Shown here in pieces: positions 33,634-39,919 of a DNA stretch of 47,880 bases. A program made the translations under genes and the position numbers. Origin of the DNA: Luteolibacter sp. (GTDB taxonomy: Bacteria > Verrucomicrobiota > Verrucomicrobiia > Verrucomicrobiales > Akkermansiaceae); assembly GCA_030828305.1 (NCBI GenBank), contig JAURCU010000005.1:1-47880 (forward strand). The letters run 5' to 3'. Position 1 is the first letter of the stretch; each line of letters opens with the position of its first letter. The notes beneath the pieces are model-generated. The model was not told where the DNA came from. It made no database searches and was given only the letters and a program-made list of their open reading frames with translations.

Positions 33634-34887
33634 ATGGATCTCCCTTTCGTACGCATCAAAGGAGGTGTCGGTGCCCCACGTGGCTTCCGCACCAGCGCGG
33701 TGGGTTGCGGCATCAAGGATCCTGAGAAAAAACGTCTGGATCTCGGCCTGATCTACTCCAAAGAGCCCTGCTCCTCGGCGGGCACCTTCACCACCAACAG
33801 GGTCAAAGCCGCCCCGGTCAAAGTCAGCCAAAATGCGCTGCGTCGCGGTGAAATCCGCGCAATCATCGCCAATTCCGGCAATGCCAATGCCTGCACTGGC
33901 GTGCAGGGCCTGCACGACGCCCAATCCATGTGCGCCGCAGTGGCCAAGCCTCTCGGCCTGCGCCGCAACCAAGTCGGCGTGTGCTCCACCGGCGTGATCG
34001 GCCTGCCCATGCCAATGATGCGCATTGAGCCCATGTATGGGGCGTTGATTGAGGGCCTCAACAAGAAAAATGGCAGCGCTTTCGCCAAGTCCATCATCAC
34101 CAGCGACACTCACGAGAAGGAACTCGCTATTTCCTTCGATTTGGACGGCACGCGTGTTCGCCTTGGGGGCTGCGTCAAAGGCGCGGGCATGATTTGCCCG
34201 AGCATGGCGACCATGCTCTGCTTCATTACCACGGACGCCAACATTCCCAGCGCCACCCTGCGCAAGGCCGTGCTCGAATGCGTCGAGGAAAGTTTCAACC
34301 GCATCACTATTGATGGTGACATGTCCACCAACGACACCGTGCTGGCGCTCGCCAACGGAGCTTCGGGCATGACCCCTATGCGCCGCAACGGCAAGCGTTG
34401 TCGTCAGTTTCGCAAGGCACTCATGTGGCTGATGACCGAACTCGCCAAATCCATTGTGCGCGATGGCGAGCGCGTCACCAAGTTTGTGTCTGTCAAGGTG
34501 AAGGGCGCACGCACCTACCTCGATGCCAAGAAGGTGGCCGAAGCTGTATGCAAATCACAGTTGGTCAAATCTTCCTGGAACGGTGGCGACCCAAACTGGG
34601 GCCGCATCATCCACGCCATCGGTTACTCGCGCGCGAGCATCCGCGAAGAGCTCATCGACATCCACATCGGAGGCAAAGCGGCCTGCATCGGCGGCCTTCA
34701 GGCCGAAACACCGATGGATGACCTGCGTGCTATCGTTGCCCACCCTGAATTCGACATCACCATCGACCTCAATCAGGGACGCGCCGACTACATCATGTAT
34801 TCCAGCGATCTCTCACCCGAGTATGTCGACTTCAACCGCTCGGAATACGCTTACTGGAAACAAGCGCGCAGGGATGGGCTGATCTGA
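33634..34887 (+). CDS. argJ: Glutamate N-acetyltransferase / amino-acid acetyltransferase
   Basis: This 417-residue ArgJ has the autocleavage motif KGAGMICPSMATML, with Thr193 as the self-cleaving and catalytic nucleophile. It also has conserved TTNRVKAAPV, ANSGNANACTG and the oxyanion-hole CSTGVIG. It ends in the usual segment with DLSPEYVDFNRSEY. The precursor is cut into two chains that transfer the acetyl group from N-acetylornithine to glutamate. Whether it also uses acetyl-CoA (bifunctional) or only recycles cannot be read directly. It is probably cotranscribed with argC. A palindrome overlapping the stop codon may end the transcript. Confidence 0.97.
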   Translation: MDLPFVRIKGGVGAPRGFRTSAVGCGIKDPEKKRLDLGLIYSKEPCSSAGTFTTNRVKAAPVKVSQNALRRGEIRAIIANSGNANACTGVQGLHDAQSMCAAVAKPLGLRRNQVGVCSTGVIGLPMPMMRIEPMYGALIEGLNKKNGSAFAKSIITSDTHEKELAISFDLDGTRVRLGGCVKGAGMICPSMATMLCFITTDANIPSATLRKAVLECVEESFNRITIDGDMSTNDTVLALANGASGMTPMRRNGKRCRQFRKALMWLMTELAKSIVRDGERVTKFVSVKVKGARTYLDAKKVAEAVCKSQLVKSSWNGGDPNWGRIIHAIGYSRASIREELIDIHIGGKAACIGGLQAETPMDDLRAIVAHPEFDITIDLNQGRADYIMYSSDLSPEYVDFNRSEYAYWKQARRDGLI

Positions 34888-34906
34888 ATCGCCGGAGGCG
34901 ATTCAG
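34884..34906 (+). terminator. Perfect hairpin spanning the argJ stop codon
   Basis: CTGAATCGCC and GGCGATTCAG form a 10-bp perfect stem with a GGA loop, and the argJ TGA lies inside the left arm. No T-tract follows, so it may act as an RNA-end stabiliser or as a factor-assisted terminator. Confidence 0.55.
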
Positions 34907-34963
34907 GTTCCGGGTTCCTGGTTCTCGGTGAATAGTTGGTGGCTGCGCCGTCCCCATGGATCC

Positions 34964-35689
34964 TCACCATACACCCTGCTCGGTGAGCTGCTTGGTGGCG
35001 GCTTCGGCCCAGCCGCGGTTGGCCGCAGGCGAAGCAGGAGAGGGATGGAGCACCCGGCCAACGAAGGCCTCGGAGTCCGTCTCCTCTGCAACTTGCTGCA
35101 GGCGCTTTTCGGCAAAGCCCCCCACCCCGATCAGGAATTCCGGATCCAGCAAGGCGATGACTTCCCTGAGGTGGGTCGTGCAGCTGTCTTCAACCGGCGC
35201 CATCTCGGAGGCGGGAAGTTTATCGGGCGTGATGTTGGCACCTGTCTCCTTCATCCACACCAGGGGGCAGAAGTTGAGGACGTAGTGCTCGGTAAAAAAG
35301 TCATCCACCTTGGGGTAGCGTTCGGCAAAAAGCCCCCAGAGGCGGCGACCGCTCACCTCGGAGCGCTGGCAATCGAAACCATCGATGGGCCGCTTGGGAT
35401 GCTCGGGATCGGGCTTGCCAACCGGCTCCACTATTCCCATCCAATCCCTCACCGCCGAAATCTCGCCAAAGGGAATGCCGGTTTGCGACATGCCGAAGGG
35501 CCCCGGGTTCATGCCCAGCATGAGCACCCGCTTGCTGCTGTTGCCAAAGCGGCGGATGTAGGTCTCATGCGGCGCCCAAGCGTATTCGAGCGGTCGGTAG
35601 GTCCAGGGGGCGCTGAACTCGAGCGGCCGCAGGGCCTCATTGAGGCGCTGGGTGCTTTCAATCAGCGAATCAGCGACATGGGAACTCAT
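34964..35689 (-). CDS. SMUG1-type uracil-DNA glycosylase
   Basis: This 241-residue cytoplasmic protein carries the SMUG1 signatures LGMNPGPFGMSQTGIPFGE (about residues 58-76) and the C-terminal loop HPSPASP. Between them lie the conserved YVLNFCPLVWM and EDSCTTHLREVIALLDPE. SMUG1 enzymes, long known from animals and also found in some bacteria, excise uracil and oxidised uracils such as 5-hydroxymethyluracil from DNA. The asparagine in GMNPGP activates water, as in SMUG1 and not family-1 UDG. The gene is leftward and alone between argJ and ctaB, so it is probably a monocistronic repair gene. The length matches bacterial SMUG1. Confidence 0.93.
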   Translation of the reverse strand: MSSHVADSLIESTQRLNEALRPLEFSAPWTYRPLEYAWAPHETYIRRFGNSSKRVLMLGMNPGPFGMSQTGIPFGEISAVRDWMGIVEPVGKPDPEHPKRPIDGFDCQRSEVSGRRLWGLFAERYPKVDDFFTEHYVLNFCPLVWMKETGANITPDKLPASEMAPVEDSCTTHLREVIALLDPEFLIGVGGFAEKRLQQVAEETDSEAFVGRVLHPSPASPAANRGWAEAATKQLTEQGVW

Positions 35690-35719
35690 AACAAATCACA
35701 CAAACTAACAGCCAGAAAC

Positions 35720-35739
35720 AGCCCCGACCTGTCGGGGCT
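35720..35739 (-). repeat. Palindromic element 1 at the ctaB stop codon
   Basis: AGCCCCGA and TCGGGGCT form an 8-bp stem with a 4-base loop, and the ctaB TAG overlaps its edge. A near-identical element (GCCCCGACTTATCAGGGCTA) ends the next gene upstream at 36775-36794. The pair looks like a small repetitive palindromic family that also closes transcripts. Confidence 0.6.
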
Positions 35740-36706
35740 ACTTCCAACTCAACACAAGCAACAAAAGGGCGATTGGCAAATAAAGCAGGGTGAATAAAAA
35801 CAGACGCCGCGCCGAAGAGCGCTCACCGTCTCCAGCAAACTTGATTGCCAGAGCCATCATGAACAGGGCCAGCAATGGCCCACCCACGCTCCAGCTGATT
35901 CTGGTAAAACCAACCAAGGGCGGGATCAGGGAGATGGCCGCCAGACACAGACTGTAAAACGCCGAGAGTAACCCGCTCTTGCGACCAGTCACATCCCCGT
36001 TGGACCACATCTTGTAGCCGACACTTTCATACTCCTCGCGGCAGAGCCAGTTGATGGCAATAAAGTGAGGCAACTGCCAGAAGAAGAGCAGCGCAAACAG
36101 AAACAAGGCCTCCAAGCCCATGCCGCCACCGGCAGCCACCCAACCGATGACCGGCGGCACCGCGCCAGGAATGGCGCCGACAAAGGTGTTGAGCGAACTC
36201 ACTCTTTTGAGTGGTGTGTAAACGAATACGTAAATGGCGATCGTGAAGGCCGTGAGGTAGGCGGCCATGTTGCCGACTTTGACCGCGATATGGATGATAC
36301 CAACAGCCGAAAGCAACCAACCGACCCCGAAAGCGACCAGAGGATCCATGCGCCGTGCTGGCAGTGGGCGGTCCATGGTGCGCTTCATGCGCGCGTCGAG
36401 ATCAATTTCCATCAACTGGTTGAAAGCCGCCGAGCCGAAGGCCGCTGCGGCCACCCCGATAACCATATGCACGAGGCCCATCCAATGCATGGATTCACCC
36501 ATCGAAGCGAGGATGTAGCCGAAGACAGCGGTCACCAGCACGAAGATATTAAGCTTCACCTTCATCAAGATCGCCAGGTCCTGGCGCAGGCCTGGCGTCA
36601 CTGAAGCCTCATCAACCGAGGTCTCTGTCCCGGCCACAGGTGCTGCCAAATCACTCTCGCCGGGAGTGTTTGGAGCATCTTTGGAGTTGTCCTTTTGTTC
36701 TGGCAT
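35738..36706 (-). CDS. ctaB: Protohaem IX farnesyltransferase (haem O synthase)
   Basis: This 322-residue integral membrane prenyltransferase of the UbiA superfamily has about eight to nine helices. The first Asp-rich motif is FNQLMEIDLDARMKRTMDRPLP, here about residues 115-136. The second polar region is around FFWQLPHFIAINWLCREEYESVG (quoted in part: QLPHFIAINWLCREEY), a hallmark of CtaB/CyoE. It adds a farnesyl group to haem b to make haem O for haem-copper oxidases. The first 40 residues are hydrophilic and probably disordered. No cox genes are in the window, so it is detached from a cytochrome oxidase operon. The start at ATG 36706 follows a short gap to the M23 gene. Confidence 0.94.
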   Translation of the reverse strand: MPEQKDNSKDAPNTPGESDLAAPVAGTETSVDEASVTPGLRQDLAILMKVKLNIFVLVTAVFGYILASMGESMHWMGLVHMVIGVAAAAFGSAAFNQLMEIDLDARMKRTMDRPLPARRMDPLVAFGVGWLLSAVGIIHIAVKVGNMAAYLTAFTIAIYVFVYTPLKRVSSLNTFVGAIPGAVPPVIGWVAAGGGMGLEALFLFALLFFWQLPHFIAINWLCREEYESVGYKMWSNGDVTGRKSGLLSAFYSLCLAAISLIPPLVGFTRISWSVGGPLLALFMMALAIKFAGDGERSSARRLFLFTLLYLPIALLLLVLSWK

Positions 36707-36774
36707 ATGGCTGCTGCCAATTCACGCCCGAGCGGCCCTGAATGCCAGTTTATTCATCCCAATGACTCATGACC

Positions 36775-36794
36775 GCCCCGACTTATCAGGGCTA
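36775..36794 (-). repeat. Palindromic element 2 at the M23 peptidase stop codon
   Basis: GCCCCGACTTATCAGGGCTA is a diverged copy of element 1 at 35720-35739, with about 17 of 20 positions the same by eye. The TAG stop of the M23 gene again lies at its edge. The two elements flank ctaB. Confidence 0.5.
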
Positions 36795-37481
36795 TAGCCC
36801 CTCCACTCCGTCGTATTCCTTGTAGGTGCCGGAAGGCACCACCACCGGGCGCCACTCGCGATTCAAGCGGCGATGCTTGTTGATGAAGTCGGTGGGCACC
36901 ATCCAGTGATCCAAGGTAGGCGGCACACTGTTGCGGTGCATGCCAATAGCGATATTGTGGCGCATCTCGAAGTGAAGGTGGGCGGGATACATGCCGCGGT
37001 TGCTGCCAATAGTGCCGATCTTCTCACCGCGTTTGATCTTGTCGCCCTGCTTGACGAGTATCTTGGCGAGATGGCCATTCAGGACATCCACGTATTTGAC
37101 CTTGCCGGTCTTGGGATCGCGGTAGGCGTGACGGGTCAGCACCACGTTGCCCCAGCCCCGTCGGAAGTCGTGAGCAATGGTCACGATGCCGTCGGCCACC
37201 GCATAGACAGGGTCTCCGTAGTCGGTGTTGCCACCACCCCGGCCGTTCCAGTCCTCACCGTAGTGGCGGGGTGAGCGCAGGCGCAAACCACGGGCCTTGT
37301 AGTAACCATCGGCATTGGGCTTGCCCACAGGAAAATCAAAACCGTCGGCCAAATTCACCGTCACCTTGAGACGCGGTGAGGAACCCGTCGTGAACACGAC
37401 GAGTAGCACGGCCAAAAGGCATTTGAGGATGACAAGCCTACCCACGGCTCCAAGTGCAACCAAGGCCAAGCAACACGGCAA
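36792..37481 (-). CDS. Exported M23-family (LytM/DD-endopeptidase-like) peptidase
   Basis: The frame gives 229 residues from ATG 37481, but GTG 37445 before VILKCLLAVLLVVFTTG is a good alternative start for the signal peptide or anchor. The M23 zinc site is present as HYGEDW and the C-terminal HLHFEM, with the supporting AVADGIVTIAHDFRRGWGN and GEKIGTIGSNRGMYPAHL. M23 enzymes cut peptide cross-links in peptidoglycan. No LysM or coiled coil is attached, so it is a compact enzyme or a regulator of cell-wall hydrolysis. All zinc ligands appear present, so activity is likely. It is the gene upstream of ctaB on the same strand, separated by 85 bp. Confidence 0.87.
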   Translation of the reverse strand: MPCCLALVALGAVGRLVILKCLLAVLLVVFTTGSSPRLKVTVNLADGFDFPVGKPNADGYYKARGLRLRSPRHYGEDWNGRGGGNTDYGDPVYAVADGIVTIAHDFRRGWGNVVLTRHAYRDPKTGKVKYVDVLNGHLAKILVKQGDKIKRGEKIGTIGSNRGMYPAHLHFEMRHNIAIGMHRNSVPPTLDHWMVPTDFINKHRRLNREWRPVVVPSGTYKEYDGVEGL

Positions 37482-37551
37482 GCAAAACCGAACCCGACTG
37501 GGCTTGCAGACTTTCCGTCAAACGTTGCTCCAAAGCCCCAATGCTTACCCC

Positions 37552-37686
37552 ATGAAATTCTTGATTTACCCAATGATTCTCGGCCAACTGACCCTCTGTA
37601 GCGGTGCCCGCAAGCAGTGGCGCTTTACGGCTACCGATGCGCTCGCCCCCAGAGCCTGCCCGATGCCGGAGATTGTCTTGGAGTGA
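37552..37686 (+). CDS. Possible 44-residue exported peptide
   Basis: A small open frame begins MKFLIYPMILGQLTLC, a short hydrophobic start ending at a cysteine in a poor lipobox, followed by a polar, proline-containing tail. There is no clear ribosome-binding site and no recognised family. It fills the gap between two leftward genes and may be chance; I keep it because of the export-like start. Confidence 0.25.
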   Translation: MKFLIYPMILGQLTLCSGARKQWRFTATDALAPRACPMPEIVLE

Positions 37687-37701
37687 TTTTTCAACCAGGA
37701 A

Positions 37702-38595
37702 TCACAAATCCGCACCTTTCTGCACGCCTCGTATCGGCTTGCCCGAGTAGATGATGCAGTGATCGAGGTCGGCATCGGCTTCCACCCGGACATTGGGCCA
37801 GAGCACGGAGTCGCGGACCAACGCGCCAGCCTTCACCACCGCACCGGAACCGATCACCGAATTGATCACTTTGGCGCCATGCTCGACTTGTGCATCGGGA
37901 TGAATATGCGGGCCGATTTCGAGTTCACAGTGGGCCTGCACGTAGGCTTCGCGATCGCCCAGATCGAGCCATTCGCCTTCGTCGATGACCACGCCACCGA
38001 GGCGGCCATTTTCAGCCAGCTCCAGCAGAGCTGGGATCACCGAGACTTTCTCATTGGCCGGAATCATCGCCAACAAACTGCGCTCGATAATATAGATGCC
38101 GCTGAAAACGTGAGTCCCCTTGGCGCGGCCACATTTGAAATGGATATCGCACACCCGGGTGCCGCTGTCATCTAGGGCAATGTGCTTGGCCTTGCCCTCG
38201 GAGCGCAGGGCCATTGTCACCGTGTTGTTGGAGTTCGCATGGGCCTCGGCCAACTTCCACAAGGGCATGCTGGAGTAGATGTCACCATTGTGAATGAGCA
38301 GTGGGCCATCCTCAACCCATGCTTCGATGTTCTTGATGCCGCCTCCGGTCTCGAGAAGGTCGGGCTCGTGGAAGAAACCAACCTCCTTGCCCTCACCAAA
38401 ACCCTCCCACGCCTCGGGTAGGTGGTGGGTGTTCACTGCAAAGCGGGAGCATCCAACCCCCTCGCAGGCATCCAGCGCCCATTCAGCCAAAGGCTTGTGG
38501 AACAGCGGCACCAAGGGCTTGGGAAGCACGTGCGTCAGCGGCTGCAGGCGCGTGCCCAGTCCGGCACCGAGGATGAAGGCTTGGTTCACACTCAC
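37702..38595 (-). CDS. Sugar-1-phosphate nucleotidyltransferase, MurU/GMPP-like
   Basis: This 297-residue protein opens with the nucleotidyltransferase signature FILGAGLGTRLQPLT followed by PKPLVPLFHKPL. It has ETGGGIKN, the metal-binding IHNGDIYSS and a GEWLDLGDREAYV segment. The last 70 residues resemble a short left-handed beta-helix (hexapeptide-like IGSGAVVKAGALVRDSVLWPNV). This layout fits MurU (N-acetylmuramate 1-phosphate uridylyltransferase) or mannose-1-phosphate guanylyltransferase-like proteins. MurU usually sits beside AmgK, which is absent here, so the substrate is open. The start diverges from the OsmC gene across 51 bp, which must contain both promoters. Confidence 0.88.
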   Translation of the reverse strand: MSVNQAFILGAGLGTRLQPLTHVLPKPLVPLFHKPLAEWALDACEGVGCSRFAVNTHHLPEAWEGFGEGKEVGFFHEPDLLETGGGIKNIEAWVEDGPLLIHNGDIYSSMPLWKLAEAHANSNNTVTMALRSEGKAKHIALDDSGTRVCDIHFKCGRAKGTHVFSGIYIIERSLLAMIPANEKVSVIPALLELAENGRLGGVVIDEGEWLDLGDREAYVQAHCELEIGPHIHPDAQVEHGAKVINSVIGSGAVVKAGALVRDSVLWPNVRVEADADLDHCIIYSGKPIRGVQKGADL

Positions 38596-38646
38596 TTGTC
38601 GCTCGGAAACGATTGATTTTCAAGCGATGAAGCGTGAACTTCGGGC

Positions 38647-39057
38647 ATGGTCCATATCGACGTTGATTACGAAGGGCAGCTCCACTGCAACGCCACCCAC
38701 GGCCCCTCGGGCTGCACCCTCACCACTGACGCCCCCGTCGACAACAAGGGCCGCGGCGAGAGTTTCTCACCCACCGACCTGCTCGCCACCGCACTCGCCA
38801 GCTGCATGGCCACCATCATGGGCATTCAGGCCGACACGCTGGGCATCGACATCACGGGCATGAAAATCCACGTCGAGAAGATCATGGCCGCCGACTCTCC
38901 GCGCCGAATCGCCAAGTTGCCGGTGACCATCACCATGCCCATCCCCCGCGACGACAAGACGGCCGTGGTGATGGAACGCGCCGCCGGCCACTGCCCGGTG
39001 CACCAAAGCATCCACCCCGATATTGAAGTGCCGGTGGAGTGGATGTGGAGCGCGTAG
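38647..39057 (+). CDS. OsmC-family peroxiredoxin-like protein
   Basis: This 136-residue protein has both reactive cysteines of the OsmC/Ohr superfamily, in ALASCMATIMG (near residue 59) and GHCPVHQSI (near residue 117). It also has the family segment SPTDLLATALASC. These proteins reduce organic or lipid hydroperoxides with thiol cofactors in the cytoplasm. The spacing and short length are like the OsmC/YhfA branch, not Ohr. It stands alone, diverging from the nucleotidyltransferase gene. Its TAG stop sits within a small palindrome. Confidence 0.92.
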   Translation: MVHIDVDYEGQLHCNATHGPSGCTLTTDAPVDNKGRGESFSPTDLLATALASCMATIMGIQADTLGIDITGMKIHVEKIMAADSPRRIAKLPVTITMPIPRDDKTAVVMERAAGHCPVHQSIHPDIEVPVEWMWSA

Positions 39058-39062
39058 CGCTC
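39048..39062 (+). repeat. Palindrome spanning the OsmC stop codon
   Basis: GAGCGC-GTA-GCGCTC is a perfect 6-bp inverted repeat with the TAG stop starting in its 3-base centre. No T-tract follows. It belongs to the set of palindromes overlapping stop codons in this window. Confidence 0.4.
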
Positions 39063-39109
39063 TATCAAGGCTCTCGGTTACTGATTCTTGGTTATGTTTA
39101 TGCGCATGC

Positions 39110-39796
39110 TCACAGGGTTGGTGAGGCCGCCAACTGGGAGCCTTCCGGTAAAGCTCCGCTCTGCCGGAAAACCGCCAATCGCCGATCCACCGACTTGCCG
39201 GGCGCGTCCTTGAGCGGGCGTGAATGCGGGTGCTGAAGGTCGGCGAGACGCTCAGCCCCGATGGTCTGCAGGTAGGCGCAGGCGAGTTCGTGTTCCTTGT
39301 CAAAGTAGGAGGTGATGACGAGTACGCCCGTCTCCTTGAGTGCGGCGAGGGCATGCGTGTAGAGCAACTTCCAATCCCCTACCGTGCTCCAGAAGTTCTG
39401 GTGGCGGATGAAGATGAAGTCGAAGGGCGGCAGGCTCTGCATCTTGTCAATCTGAGCAGCGTCTCCGGAACGGAATTCCAGTTCCTGGCCGGGGGCACAT
39501 GTGCAACCCCAACGTTCGCGTGCTTCATCAATTTCAGCACCGCGCAAATCGAGCCCCAGCATGAAGATGGGTGCGGTCGTACCCACCAGCACCTCGAAGA
39601 GCACGCCCGTCTCATCGGCTCGGCCACATGCCAGGTTGAGACAAGTCGGATGATGTGGTGGCTTCCAATCTGCGGCCCGCAAACCCACCGCCAGCAGCGA
39701 ACGCAGGCGCACCACATCTTCAGCCACTCCGTGGTAACTGTAAGGCTTGGCGGGCTGCATGTAGACCATGGAGAAGGTGCAGCGGACGAAGTGCAA
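39110..39796 (-). CDS. Class I SAM-dependent methyltransferase
   Basis: The longest frame starts at TTG 39796 with GAGG close upstream, giving 228 residues. ATG 39769 or 39760 would shorten it by 9 or 12 residues, and the core starts only after them. The SAM site is LNLACGRADETG, followed by the acidic loop LGLDLRG and the motif DAAQ. A post-motif FDFIFIRHQNFWS and a VLVITSYF strand complete the Rossmann fold. The methyl acceptor cannot be inferred; the family is broad. It lies 120 bp downstream of the glycosyltransferase-phosphoesterase fusion on the same strand and could be cotranscribed. If so it might act on lipids, but there is no motif for that. Confidence 0.8.
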   Translation of the reverse strand: MHFVRCTFSMVYMQPAKPYSYHGVAEDVVRLRSLLAVGLRAADWKPPHHPTCLNLACGRADETGVLFEVLVGTTAPIFMLGLDLRGAEIDEARERWGCTCAPGQELEFRSGDAAQIDKMQSLPPFDFIFIRHQNFWSTVGDWKLLYTHALAALKETGVLVITSYFDKEHELACAYLQTIGAERLADLQHPHSRPLKDAPGKSVDRRLAVFRQSGALPEGSQLAASPTL

Positions 39797-39919
39797 GCTT
39801 CCTCGTCAGGGCCAATCCAAAGGACGGGGCGTCGCCATCCAGACCCAGACGCAATTGCACCCTCTTGAACTTGCGGCCATCCACCTCCAGATTCACAGAC
39901 AACTGATCCGATTTCGGAG

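Noticed and set aside
33040..34113. A 357-codon minus-strand frame across argC and argJ
   Set aside because: It is antisense to two certain genes and has biased, repetitive composition.
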